Source: Aquimarina algicola
GTDB taxonomy: Bacteria > Bacteroidota > Bacteroidia > Flavobacteriales > Flavobacteriaceae
Reading direction: 5' to 3'
DNA: 64,000 bases
Assembly: GCF_006443095.1 (NCBI RefSeq)
Contig: NZ_VFWZ01000002.1
Span: 1,488,001-1,552,000 of the forward strand
The notes under the pieces: generated by a model
Told to the model about the DNA's origin: nothing
The model's database searches: none
What the model saw: the letters and a program-made list of their open reading frames with translations, nothing else
Made by a program: the position numbers and the translations under genes
In this document: positions 54,595-63,706 of the stretch, piece by piece
Numbering within the stretch: the first letter of the stretch is position 1
Layout: every line of letters starts with the position of its first letter

Positions 54595-55443
54595 TTAACA
54601 TTGAATAGGAACGCCTTCTAATTGCCCCCATTCGCTCCATGATCCATCATATATCGATAGATGATTATATCCGGCCAATGTAGCAGCCAACATAATAATA
54701 CAAGCTGTGATTCCGGATCCGCAGGTAAAGATCAACTTTTTATCTGCAATAGTAAAATGTTGTAAGATTTCTTTTAATTCTGATACAGGTTTTATTTTAC
54801 CGTTTTGTAATACCTTTTCATAATGTAAGTTTACTGCATTAGGCATGTGTCCACTTTTGAGGCTTGCTCTAGGCTCTGGTTCTGAGCCTAAAAATCTTCC
54901 CGGGGAGCGAGCATCTAATATGAGTATGTCGTTTGAAGTTATATTATGAAGTATTTCATCTGCGTTTATCACAAGATTAGGGTTGTAGTCAGCGATAAAA
55001 TCTCCTTGCAGATATGTATTTAAATTTGATTCTGGTTCTGTAGGTAAATTTTCTTCTTTCCATGCTGGTAAACCACCATCAAGAACTGCTATTTGCTGAT
55101 GCCCCATTGTTTTAAACATCCACCAAACTCTTGGGCTAGAATAGATACCTAATCTATCATATACTACAATTTTGTGATGATTACTAATGCCAAGGGTTCT
55201 ACAAGCCTTTTCAAAAACAGTTGGCGATGCCAACATATTGGGAATATCTGTTGTAGTGTCTGAAAAAGCATTTTTGATGTCAAAAAAACGAGCATTTTTT
55301 ATTTTTTCAACGGCAAGATTCTGATTTTCTTTTGCGGTCACTTTTTTGATAGTTGCATCCAAAATGATGAGATCAGGATGATCAATATGTTCAAAAAGCC
55401 ACGAAGCTGAAACTATTGGTTGAGTGATCTCTAAAGAATTCAT
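54595..55443 (-). CDS. Thiosulfate/3-mercaptopyruvate sulfurtransferase
   Basis: A 282-residue cytosolic enzyme with two rhodanese domains. The second carries the active site CGSGITA with nucleophile Cys241; this loop (CGSGVTA-like) is characteristic of mercaptopyruvate sulfurtransferases (SseA) rather than thiosulfate-specific rhodaneses. The first domain keeps VVYDRLGIYSSPRVWWMF and LDGGLPAW, and the second has LDARSPGRFLG. It transfers sulfur to thiol acceptors or cyanide. It lies between the NTF2-like gene (19 bases) and the GH3 gene (23 bases). Confidence 0.94.
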   Translation of the reverse strand: MNSLEITQPIVSASWLFEHIDHPDLIILDATIKKVTAKENQNLAVEKIKNARFFDIKNAFSDTTTDIPNMLASPTVFEKACRTLGISNHHKIVVYDRLGIYSSPRVWWMFKTMGHQQIAVLDGGLPAWKEENLPTEPESNLNTYLQGDFIADYNPNLVINADEILHNITSNDILILDARSPGRFLGSEPEPRASLKSGHMPNAVNLHYEKVLQNGKIKPVSELKEILQHFTIADKKLIFTCGSGITACIIMLAATLAGYNHLSIYDGSWSEWGQLEGVPIQC

Positions 55444-55462
55444 GTAGTTAAAAAATTGAGGA

Positions 55463-55918
55463 TTAAGAGTTTATAAATTTATCAAGTAAGTAATTTGTTT
55501 GCTTGTGCAGTTTTTTCTTAAAGAACCCCATACCTCCAAATAGTTTTCCTTTCCAGCCTAATGCTTGTGATGCCCATCGATGTAAGTTAAAATGGTCTAC
55601 ATGCTTTACAATTTTGCCGTCTTTGAACTCGAATCTGGCTTCTATTATATTATGTACAGGTCGCCCGGTTTTACTAAAGGTATACCAAGCCTCCCAATGT
55701 GCTGAACCATTTTGGTCATTGGCCCGTACTTCAGAAAACTCGATCTTAAAGTTTCTTGCATTCTTACAAAGCATGCGCCACATGTTTTTAGCGCGGTCTC
55801 CTTTTAATTGCCCAAATCCGGGATCTTCAAAAATAATATCCTCATGGTAGCAGGATATCATCTTTTCTGCATCAAGCTCATTGAAGCCTTCATAAAACGT
55901 TGTGATAAGTTCTTTCAT
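55463..55918 (-). CDS. Cytosolic NTF2/SnoaL-like protein
   Basis: A 151-residue protein without a signal peptide. The SnoaL-like pattern is clear: TFYEGFNELDAEKMISCYHEDIIFEDPGFG at the start, a central AHWEAWYTFSKTGRPV strand pair and the RFEFKDGKIVKHVDHFN ending. It may bind or convert a small substrate; none can be named. Third position of the minus-strand group after gpsA (40-base gap) and before the sulfurtransferase gene. Confidence 0.82.
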   Translation of the reverse strand: MKELITTFYEGFNELDAEKMISCYHEDIIFEDPGFGQLKGDRAKNMWRMLCKNARNFKIEFSEVRANDQNGSAHWEAWYTFSKTGRPVHNIIEARFEFKDGKIVKHVDHFNLHRWASQALGWKGKLFGGMGFFKKKLHKQTNYLLDKFINS

Positions 55919-55958
55919 AGGATTTTACAAAAAATCTGAGCTATGAAGATAAGAATAA

Positions 55959-56954
55959 TTAATCTAGCTTATCCGCAAGTTTCTTAAATACTTTCTTAGG
56001 ATTCTTATTTTCATAGAGAACAGCATGTACTGCATCTATAATAGGAGTTCTTGCAGCTTTTGTAGCATCTAGCTCATATGCAGTTTTAGCAGCATAATAT
56101 CCTTCTGCAACCATATTCATTTCCATTTGAGCACTTTTTACAGTGTACCCTTTACCAATCATATTACCAAACATTCTATTACGAGAAAATATAGAATACC
56201 CAGTTACTAGCAAATCACCCAAATATGCAGAGTTATTAATGTTACGTTTCATTTTGTGTACTTTCTTTATAAAACGTTTCATCTCTCGAATGGCATTACT
56301 CATCAAAACACTTTGAAAATTATCTCCATATCCAAGTCCGTGGGCAATTCCTGCTGCTACCGAATAAATATTTTTGAGTACAGCAGCATATTCAGTTCCT
56401 ATAATATCGTCGCTTATCTTACATTTAATATATTCACTACTTAGGTGATCAGCTATTATTTTTGCTTTTTCTTCATCATTTGAAGCTATAGTAAGATATG
56501 ATAAGCGTTCAAGGGCTACCTCTTCTGCATGGCAAGGTCCTGTAATTACACCTATATTATTAAATGGGATATCATATTTTTCATTAAAATGCTCTCCTAC
56601 GATTAACCCTGTTTCTGGAACAATACCTTTGATTGCAGAAAAAATAACTTTGTCTGTTAATGGTACTGTGAGTTTTTGTAATTCACTATGTAAAAATGCA
56701 GAGGGAATGGCAAATATAAGATAATCAGCATATGCTATTGCCTCATTGATATCATTGGTAAGTTTGAGCTGATCTATTTTGAACTCTACAGAGCTTAAAT
56801 AATTAGGATTATGTTGTTGTCGTTTTAAGTGCTCTAAGGCATAGACACTTCGCATATACCAACCTACTTCATCAAGGTTTTCGGTGAGCATTTTTACAAT
56901 TGCAGTAGCCCAGCTACCTCCTCCTAAAACTGCAAACTTTCGCTTTTTTTCCAT
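55959..56954 (-). CDS. gpsA: Glycerol-3-phosphate dehydrogenase [NAD(P)+]
   Basis: A 331-residue cytosolic enzyme that reduces dihydroxyacetone phosphate to sn-glycerol-3-phosphate for phospholipid synthesis. The Rossmann start VLGGGSWATAIVKML, the LIFAIPSAFL segment, the GPCHAEEVA motif and the active-site Lys in AAVLKNIYSVAAGIAHGLGYGDN are all in place. The usual GAGSWGTAL is GGGSWATAI, as in other Bacteroidota. First gene of the minus-strand group that ends with GH3. Confidence 0.95.
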   Translation of the reverse strand: MEKKRKFAVLGGGSWATAIVKMLTENLDEVGWYMRSVYALEHLKRQQHNPNYLSSVEFKIDQLKLTNDINEAIAYADYLIFAIPSAFLHSELQKLTVPLTDKVIFSAIKGIVPETGLIVGEHFNEKYDIPFNNIGVITGPCHAEEVALERLSYLTIASNDEEKAKIIADHLSSEYIKCKISDDIIGTEYAAVLKNIYSVAAGIAHGLGYGDNFQSVLMSNAIREMKRFIKKVHKMKRNINNSAYLGDLLVTGYSIFSRNRMFGNMIGKGYTVKSAQMEMNMVAEGYYAAKTAYELDATKAARTPIIDAVHAVLYENKNPKKVFKKLADKLD

Positions 56955-57028
56955 ACAAACATATTATGGCTTCAAAAATAAGTAAAATAGAAATTAAATT
57001 AAAAAACTGAAAACCAGTAATTTAAAAG

Positions 57029-57056
57029 TTTGGCATGCGTTTTGGTTTTAGCTTTA
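57029..57056 (+). promoter_or_regulatory. Bacteroidota-type promoter before the lipoprotein gene
   Basis: TTTG (57029-57032) and TAGCTTTA (57049-57056) match the -33 TTTG and -7 TAnnTTTG elements of Bacteroidota with a 16-base gap, slightly short of the usual range. The ATG follows 22 bases later. A similar TAGCTTTA box (4783-4790) precedes the YoaP-type gene and a TATCTTTA box (58933-58940) precedes the aldehyde dehydrogenase gene, but neither has a clear TTTG partner. Confidence 0.35.
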
Positions 57057-57078
57057 TGAAATTGAAAACACTTACCTT

Positions 57079-57999
57079 ATGAAAACATTAAAACTACTTT
57101 CGGTTATTTTTTTAGGTTCATTTTTATTGACATCATGTGTGGCAGAGGTTATTGTAGAAGAAGATGTATTTATAGAAGAACCTTCAATAAGTTTGAATGC
57201 ATTATTAAATTCATATGAGATTTGGTATGTAGATATAGAACGTAAAAGAGGTAATGGTGAAATTCCGTTTTTACAAAAAGCATTCACAGTTTCTTTTCGT
57301 AATGGTGCTTTTTTTGCCAATAATAATCTTGTTGGTTTGGGTAGTAATGGTAATGGATTTGGCCTTGATGTAGGTTTTTATGACACATTCAGAACAGAAA
57401 TAGACATTAGCCATGACATTGATGGAGTGTACGAATTGGCTGTAGGCCAGTTATCTGATAATGAGATAGAATTATATGACCGAGTGACCAACACAACATA
57501 CTATCTAATAGGATATCAACGTAATAACTTTGATTATGATCAAGTATTTTATGATAATATTCATTATTTCCTTCAAGAGTATGAAGTCTGGGAAAAAGTG
57601 TATACCAGTGAGTTTGGGGTGTTAAATGAATTTGATGAAGAAAATTACCTGAAGTTTGAATATTTTGGAGCAGGAGAAAATTTTAGAAGTTCGAGAGATG
57701 AAATAGGAATTCCACTCAACGATATACTTTATGATTATACTGGACGTTATGAGATTAGAGATATTGTTAACACTTTTGATAGGAAAACTTTAACACTTGA
57801 TTACGATTATTTGGGCAATGAATTCTTTGAATTATCCGTTATCAATGATAACAAAATAGAATTGTTTCATCCAACCTCTGAAACAGTTTACCAATTTGCA
57901 GGAAGAGGGCGTATTCAATTTAAGAATACCGCGGGTGAATCATCTCAAAATAATAGAAAAAGAATAAAAAAAGCTGATTTTATGAAGCTTTCAAAATAA
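57079..57999 (+). CDS. Conserved flavobacterial lipoprotein, unknown
   Basis: A 306-residue protein with a lipoprotein signal (VIFLGSFLLTSCVAE, lipobox Cys at residue 20). The body is beta-rich with NSYEIWYVDIERKRGNGE, an FQ/LQxYEVWEK repeat of the same theme near residue 170, and a basic tail. Similar proteins are common in Flavobacteriia and I recall some database entries calling them nicotinic acid mononucleotide adenylyltransferase; nothing in this sequence supports that activity. It is divergent from gpsA and has a good terminator downstream. Confidence 0.75.
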   Translation: MKTLKLLSVIFLGSFLLTSCVAEVIVEEDVFIEEPSISLNALLNSYEIWYVDIERKRGNGEIPFLQKAFTVSFRNGAFFANNNLVGLGSNGNGFGLDVGFYDTFRTEIDISHDIDGVYELAVGQLSDNEIELYDRVTNTTYYLIGYQRNNFDYDQVFYDNIHYFLQEYEVWEKVYTSEFGVLNEFDEENYLKFEYFGAGENFRSSRDEIGIPLNDILYDYTGRYEIRDIVNTFDRKTLTLDYDYLGNEFFELSVINDNKIELFHPTSETVYQFAGRGRIQFKNTAGESSQNNRKRIKKADFMKLSK

Positions 58000-58050
58000 A
58001 AAGTAAGGCTAGCACTTAGCAATAAAAATTTTTGGTTGGTTATTTAGTTG

Positions 58051-58094
58051 GGAATCGCTCTACAAAAGAAATTTTGTTGGGGCGATTTCTTTTT
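58051..58094 (+). terminator. Rho-independent terminator after the lipoprotein gene
   Basis: GGAATCGCTC (58051-58060) pairs with GGGCGATTTC (58080-58089), including two G-T pairs. An inner CAAAA/TTTTG stem with a GAAA loop lies between the arms. A T run follows to 58094. It lies about 50 bases after the stop codon. Confidence 0.7.
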
Positions 58095-58266
58095 GGTCCC
58101 ACTTTGTATTGCCGTACAATTTATTTTCAGATAATTCTTTACTCAATAATTGAGATCGAAATGCTCTGAGACTTGTCCTAAGGTATTTCACTTCAAAAAC
58201 ACTATTACTTCTTCTCGTAATTGCGTATTTTTATACTTATTTTAAATCACATAAAACTATATAAAA

Positions 58267-58809
58267 ATGGCAATTCAAAAACCATTTAACCTTAACAAAT
58301 GGATTGAGGAAAACAGAGACACACTAAAGCCTCCTGTAGGAAATAGAAATCTATACAAAGATGCAGGAGATTATATTGTAATGATTGTTGCAGGCCCTAA
58401 CGCAAGAAAAGATTACCATTATAATGAGACAGAAGAGTTATTCTATCAATTAGAAGGTACTATAGAGGTTCATGTTCAAGAGAACGGAGAGAAAAAAACA
58501 ATGCAATTGGGCCCGGGAGATATGTATCTGCATCCTGCAAAAGTACCCCATTCTCCTGTAAGGCACGAAGGGTCTTTAGGTCTTGTTATTGAAAGAAAAA
58601 GAGTTGATCTGGAGGCAGAGGACGGTCTACTTTGGTTTTGCGATAACTGTAATCATAAACTTCATGAAGTATATTTTAAATTACATGACATTGAAAAAGA
58701 CTTTTTAAAACACTTTCAGGACTTTTATGGGAACAAAAATTTAAGAACCTGTGCTAATTGCAAAACAGTAATGCCAACAGATAAACGATTTGTGGCAGAA
58801 GTCTCTTAA
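58267..58809 (+). CDS. nbaC: 3-hydroxyanthranilate 3,4-dioxygenase
   Basis: A 180-residue cytosolic cupin that opens the ring of 3-hydroxyanthranilate to 2-amino-3-carboxymuconate semialdehyde in the kynurenine pathway. The iron ligands His51, Glu57 and His95 and substrate Arg47 and Arg99 with Glu109 are visible. The bacterial C-terminal rubredoxin-like metal site is complete with Cys125, Cys128, Cys162 and Cys165. The symbol follows the bacterial nbaC usage; haaO is used elsewhere. The aldehyde dehydrogenase gene follows after 152 bases. Confidence 0.95.
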   Translation: MAIQKPFNLNKWIEENRDTLKPPVGNRNLYKDAGDYIVMIVAGPNARKDYHYNETEELFYQLEGTIEVHVQENGEKKTMQLGPGDMYLHPAKVPHSPVRHEGSLGLVIERKRVDLEAEDGLLWFCDNCNHKLHEVYFKLHDIEKDFLKHFQDFYGNKNLRTCANCKTVMPTDKRFVAEVS

Positions 58810-58961
58810 GTCAATTTAATTTTCTAAATAGTTAATTTGTGTAAAATTGACTTTTCTTACGAAGATTTTTTGTAAAACTATCTAAATATCATTTTAAAAT
58901 CAGTCAAAATTTATAATTTTTTCAAAACACAGTATCTTTACTTTTTCAAAACAAAATAATC

Positions 58962-60515
58962 ATGGCAACAGCAATAATAGACTTTGGGATTCAGGAAGCC
59001 TTACAAAAACTAGGCCTTACAGAATTGAATAAAGGAACTTCTACAGGATTAAACTGGTTTTCTAATGAAGAAACAATATCATCTTTTTCACCAGTTGATG
59101 GTGAGCTAATCGCAAAAGTAGAAACGACAAGCAAAGAAGACTATGAAAAAGTAGTAGCTACTGCAACTGATGCTTTCAAGACATGGCGAGTAATGCCAGC
59201 GCCCAAGCGAGGAGAAATCGTAAGGCAATTTGGTGAAGAGTTGCGTAAACTCAAAGAACCTCTAGGTAAACTTGTTTCTTACGAGATGGGAAAATCTTAT
59301 CAAGAAGGTCTTGGCGAAGTACAAGAGATGATAGATATCTGTGATTTTGCAGTAGGCTTATCCCGTCAGCTACATGGTCTCACCATGCATTCAGAGCGTC
59401 CGGGACATAGAATGTATGAGCAGTACCACCCCCTTGGGATTGTAGGAATTATTTCTGCATTTAATTTCCCTGTAGCAGTATGGTCTTGGAATACGGCTTT
59501 GGCTTGGATTTGTGGAGACGTTTGTATCTGGAAACCTAGTGAAAAAACACCCCTGTGCGGAGTTGCATGCCAAAATATAATTGCAAAGGTCTTAAAAGAT
59601 AATAATCTTCCTGAAGGAATCTCATGCTTAATTAATGGAGATTATACAGTAGGAGAGATGATGACTACAGACAAGAGAGTACCACTAATATCGGCTACTG
59701 GATCTACAAGAATGGGTAAAATTGTTGCAGCAACTGTTGGACAACGCCTTGGTAAATCATTATTAGAATTAGGAGGAAATAATGCAATTATTGTTACTCC
59801 TGATGCAGATATCAAAATGACAGTAATTGGTGCGGTCTTTGGAGCAGTAGGAACAGCCGGACAAAGGTGTACTTCTACTCGTAGACTCATTATTCATGAA
59901 TCTATTTATGACAAAGTAAAAAACGCCGTAGTAGATGCTTATGCACAGTTGAGAATAGGTAATCCATTAGATGAAAACAATCATGTAGGCCCTCTTATCG
60001 ACAAAGCCGCGGTAGAAGGCTATCAAAATGCACTTCAAAAAGTAGTAGAAGAAGGAGGAAATATTGTAGTAGAAGGAGGTGTGCTCTCTGGTGAAGGATA
60101 TGAAAGCGGATGTTATGTGAAACCTGCAATAGCAGAAGCTAACAATGTTTATGAAATTGTACAACACGAAACATTTGCACCAGTTTTATACCTTATAAAA
60201 TATAGTGGTGAGGTAGAAAATGCCATAGAAATGCAAAATGGTGTGGCTCAAGGATTATCTTCTGCAATAATGACTAATAATTTGAGAGAAGCAGAAAGAT
60301 TTTTGTCTCATGCGGGATCTGATTGTGGTATTGCCAATGTAAACATAGGAACTTCTGGAGCAGAAATAGGAGGAGCATTTGGAGGAGAAAAAGAAACCGG
60401 TGGTGGTAGAGAATCTGGTTCAGATGCGTGGAAAGTGTATATGCGTCGTCAAACCAATACGATCAATTATACAACAGAATTACCGTTGGCACAAGGAATC
60501 AAATTTGATTTGTAA
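58962..60515 (+). CDS. ALDH7-like aldehyde dehydrogenase
   Basis: A 517-residue NAD-dependent dehydrogenase. The segments FNFPVAVWSWNTALAW and KPSEKTPLCG, the general-base Glu in LELGGNNA (near 270) and the nucleophile Cys in GQRCTSTRR (near 302) fit the ALDH7/AmaB group, which oxidises alpha-aminoadipate semialdehyde or piperideine-6-carboxylate in lysine breakdown. Its position after 3-hydroxyanthranilate dioxygenase would suggest aminomuconate semialdehyde instead, but that enzyme is of another ALDH branch. I favour the ALDH7 activity. Confidence 0.92.
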   Translation: MATAIIDFGIQEALQKLGLTELNKGTSTGLNWFSNEETISSFSPVDGELIAKVETTSKEDYEKVVATATDAFKTWRVMPAPKRGEIVRQFGEELRKLKEPLGKLVSYEMGKSYQEGLGEVQEMIDICDFAVGLSRQLHGLTMHSERPGHRMYEQYHPLGIVGIISAFNFPVAVWSWNTALAWICGDVCIWKPSEKTPLCGVACQNIIAKVLKDNNLPEGISCLINGDYTVGEMMTTDKRVPLISATGSTRMGKIVAATVGQRLGKSLLELGGNNAIIVTPDADIKMTVIGAVFGAVGTAGQRCTSTRRLIIHESIYDKVKNAVVDAYAQLRIGNPLDENNHVGPLIDKAAVEGYQNALQKVVEEGGNIVVEGGVLSGEGYESGCYVKPAIAEANNVYEIVQHETFAPVLYLIKYSGEVENAIEMQNGVAQGLSSAIMTNNLREAERFLSHAGSDCGIANVNIGTSGAEIGGAFGGEKETGGGRESGSDAWKVYMRRQTNTINYTTELPLAQGIKFDL

Positions 60516-60546
60516 AACACTGATATTAGTTTCTCTTTTTTGATGT

Positions 60547-61095
60547 ATGGATATTGGTAATCAAATAAAGACCAAACGACTCGTTTTAAAGCGTCCGGAT
60601 ATAGAAAATGTTTCCAAAATTGTTCAATATGCCGGAAACAAGAAGATATCTGATATGACGCTAAATTTGCCTTATCCATATCAAGAAGAAGACGCAGTGT
60701 TTTGGATCAATATGGCTAATCAAGGTTTTAAAAGTGGAGAAGCTTATATTTTTGAAATCACTTTAATTGAAAAAAATGAATTTGTAGGAGGAATAAGTCT
60801 TACAATTAACAAGAGATTCAATAGAGGAGAAATAGGATACTGGATTGCAGAACCCTTCTGGAATAAAGGATATGCTACAGAGGCAACAAAAGCAATTATA
60901 CAGTTTGGGTTTGAAGAAATAAAGCTAAATAAAATTCTATCAAATCACATTACCGAAAATCCAGCTTCTGGTAAAGTGATGATCAAAAATGGAATGATAA
61001 AAGAAGGAGAGTTACAAGAACATATCCTTAAAGACAATAAATATTATTCATTGATTCAGTATCGAATACTCAAAAGCGAGTACATAAATTCTTAA
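60547..61095 (+). CDS. RimJ/RimL-type GNAT acetyltransferase
   Basis: A 182-residue cytosolic acetyltransferase. It has the RimJ/RimL-like start IKTKRLVLKRPDIENV, a beta-hairpin FVGGISLTINKRFNRGEIGYWIAEPFWNKGYATEA with the acetyl-CoA motif, and the NPASGKVMIKNGM helix typical of the family. It could acetylate a ribosomal protein N-terminus, an amino acid or a small amine; which one is not visible. It follows the dehydrogenase gene by 31 bases and may share its transcript, ending at the terminator at 61123. Confidence 0.88.
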   Translation: MDIGNQIKTKRLVLKRPDIENVSKIVQYAGNKKISDMTLNLPYPYQEEDAVFWINMANQGFKSGEAYIFEITLIEKNEFVGGISLTINKRFNRGEIGYWIAEPFWNKGYATEATKAIIQFGFEEIKLNKILSNHITENPASGKVMIKNGMIKEGELQEHILKDNKYYSLIQYRILKSEYINS

Positions 61096-61122
61096 GCACT
61101 TTTATAGCTCAATATATTATCT

Positions 61123-61160
61123 AAAAAGGCCGGTTGGTGAAAAGACTAACTGGCTTTTTT
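61123..61160 (+). terminator. Rho-independent terminator after the GNAT gene
   Basis: AAAAAGGCCGGTTGGT (61123-61138) pairs with ACTAACTGGCTTTTT (61145-61159) with one bulged G and two G-T pairs, and the T run ends at 61160. The remaining 297 bases to the next gene are AT-rich; I see no gene or clear promoter in them. Confidence 0.7.
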
Positions 61161-61457
61161 AGGTAAAATCTCAACACTAAAACTTTTGTTATAAACAAGA
61201 AACCAGCATTTTATTTACAAATCATAAAGAATTAAAATAAATATTAAGATAATTTTAATAAATTGTTGATGAATTCGTTTTTAGAAGATTGATTATTCTG
61301 ATTTAAGTCAAAACGTATGTATATCAGTATATGATTATATACATCTTCTTTAAAAAATTATTTAGCAAATGTTTTCATATCGTATTTGTTTTGCATTAGA
61401 ATTATACGCCATACTTAAAACCAAAATCAACTAAAGATTTACTTATTAGTTATTATC

Positions 61458-63695
61458 ATGAGAGGGAAAATAACCATATCAATTATAATTTTTGGATTAT
61501 TAATATTCAATAATAATGCACAAACAAAACAAGTTGATTGTGATCAATGGCAGAATCGTGTTGATACGATACAAAATATTAACAGAGCACTTCATTATAG
61601 TAAACAGGTGCTTGCAATGGTAGAGGATGAATGCAAAGCCAAAATATATTTGAACTCAGCCAAATTATTACATCTGGGATTGCAAAAAAATGATTCTTCA
61701 CTTTACTTATATGATAAAACTATTAAGCTTTCTAAAGCACTACAAAATGACCAAATTCTTTCCGAAGCGTATACAAATAAGGCTCTTATATTAACCCAAC
61801 TCCTAAAAAATGAAGAGGCTATTGTGCTACTGGAAAACGCAGAAAAGTTACTTAAAAAAAATCTGGAAGATAAATCTTGGGCAGTGTTTTTTGAAGCTCA
61901 AGCAGAGATTGCAGACAACAATTCAGAATACTTAAAAGCAATACAATATGCTGATTCTATGACAGAAGTGTCTATCATTACAAAAGATACTTTCAATTTA
62001 TATAGTAGTTATCACAACAAAGGGATTTATAATTTTAGGTTATCTAATTATGAAGATGCTATTATTAATCTTCTCAAAGCACTAGATCTTCATGAATTAA
62101 ATAAAGATCTCGTAGGAGAAGCTAGAACAAATTATCTGGTAGGGTACAGTTATCTCAAATGGGGATATCTGGAAACTGCAAAAAGATATTTTGAAAAAGG
62201 AGTTACAATTGCAAAAGAAAAGGGTGATCATCATACGCTCTTGCTGACATATCCTTATTTGGCAGAATGCCATCGTAAATTGAATGAAAATGAAGAAGCG
62301 CTACAGACCATAAATAGAGGGATAACATTGGCCGAAGAATTTAATAATAATGAAAGAATTGCACGTGCCTTTAGTGAAAAAGGGTGGTTATACCTTAAGA
62401 ATTTTAAAAAATATATAGAAGCAGAAGACTATTTTACAACCGCTTATAATGCTGCAAAAGTTACTAACAATGATGTTTATCTTCAACCCTCGCTCCACGG
62501 ATTAATAGACGCGTATCTTGAACAAGGAGAATATACAGAAGCTCAGAAGTATTTTAACCTATTTGAAAAAGTAACAAAAAACCTGAATATTTTATATCAT
62601 ACACAAGAGTATCATAAGATCTATAGTAGATACTATGAGAAAACTTCTCGACCTTCGCTGGCTATAAAACACTTAAAAGAATACTATAAAATCAAAGATT
62701 CTATATCAAATCTACAGGTGAAAACGCAATTGACTAATCTTGAAAAGAAATATGATACAAAGAGAAAAGAAATCACAATCTTGAATCTAAAACGACAAAA
62801 AGAACAACAAGAAAAATTGACAGAAGAGGCTAGCTTAAGACAAAATTTATTTCTTGGAGCGTCTATTTCATTAGCTATTATTCTGACTTTGGTGGGAGGG
62901 CTATTTTTTAAGTTGAAAAAGCAAAAAAAGCAACTAGACGAAGCGCACAAAAATGTAACTGAGATTAATCAGGTAAAAAACAGGCTTTTCTCTATTATTG
63001 CGCACGATTTAAGAGGAATGATACTTCCTTTTCAACGATCAGGCAAAATTTTGAAGCATTATATAGAAAAAGAGAATCATGATAAAACCATTGAACTATC
63101 TGAAGCGATAGAAAAAAATTCAGAACGATTATCACAAACATTGGATAACTTATTGAACTGGTCTTTAGAACAAATGAATGGTTACAATATGAAAACCGAA
63201 ACGATTTCAGTCTATCATGAACTAAAAGAAATTACTTTGGGATATCAAGAACAAGCAGATTATAAAAAAACTAAAATAGAAATAAAGTATACAGAGGATT
63301 TGTGTATCGATTTTGATAAAGGTGCTTTTCATGTGATTTTTAGAAACTTAATAGGTAATGCTTTAAAATATACAGAAGAAGGGTGTATTACAATACATTT
63401 TAAAGAAGAACATAAAAATTTGGTTTGTTCACTTACGGATACAGGAATTGGGATGAATGCAAATCAGCTGCAAACTATTTTTTCGCTAGATAAACAGCAA
63501 ACCACTGTTGGTACCAAAGGAGAAAAAGGAACAGGCTTAGGGTTAAATCTGGTATATCGTTTTATAAAAATGCAAAAAGGAGAGATTGTAGTATCATCAG
63601 AATTAGGTATTGGTACACGTTTTGATATAAAAATTCCCATCACAAAATTGCTGAAAGGGGGAACAAACAAAAATTTGAAACCTATGTCAGCCTAA
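61458..63695 (+). CDS. TPR-containing sensor histidine kinase
   Basis: A 745-residue membrane kinase. A signal peptide (ISIIIFGLLIFNNNAQ) is followed by about eight tetratricopeptide repeats (about 60-415) in the periplasm, a coiled coil, one membrane segment (about 465-487) and a cytosolic kinase core. The H box is LFSIIAHDLRGMI (His near 515). The ATPase has the N box (NLIGNALKYT), G1 (TDTGIGM) and G2 (KGTGLGLNLVYRF). This layout is frequent in Flavobacteriia. The response regulator starts 11 bases downstream and is probably its partner. Confidence 0.93.
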   Translation: MRGKITISIIIFGLLIFNNNAQTKQVDCDQWQNRVDTIQNINRALHYSKQVLAMVEDECKAKIYLNSAKLLHLGLQKNDSSLYLYDKTIKLSKALQNDQILSEAYTNKALILTQLLKNEEAIVLLENAEKLLKKNLEDKSWAVFFEAQAEIADNNSEYLKAIQYADSMTEVSIITKDTFNLYSSYHNKGIYNFRLSNYEDAIINLLKALDLHELNKDLVGEARTNYLVGYSYLKWGYLETAKRYFEKGVTIAKEKGDHHTLLLTYPYLAECHRKLNENEEALQTINRGITLAEEFNNNERIARAFSEKGWLYLKNFKKYIEAEDYFTTAYNAAKVTNNDVYLQPSLHGLIDAYLEQGEYTEAQKYFNLFEKVTKNLNILYHTQEYHKIYSRYYEKTSRPSLAIKHLKEYYKIKDSISNLQVKTQLTNLEKKYDTKRKEITILNLKRQKEQQEKLTEEASLRQNLFLGASISLAIILTLVGGLFFKLKKQKKQLDEAHKNVTEINQVKNRLFSIIAHDLRGMILPFQRSGKILKHYIEKENHDKTIELSEAIEKNSERLSQTLDNLLNWSLEQMNGYNMKTETISVYHELKEITLGYQEQADYKKTKIEIKYTEDLCIDFDKGAFHVIFRNLIGNALKYTEEGCITIHFKEEHKNLVCSLTDTGIGMNANQLQTIFSLDKQQTTVGTKGEKGTGLGLNLVYRFIKMQKGEIVVSSELGIGTRFDIKIPITKLLKGGTNKNLKPMSA

Positions 63696-63706
63696 ATAGA
63701 TAAATC

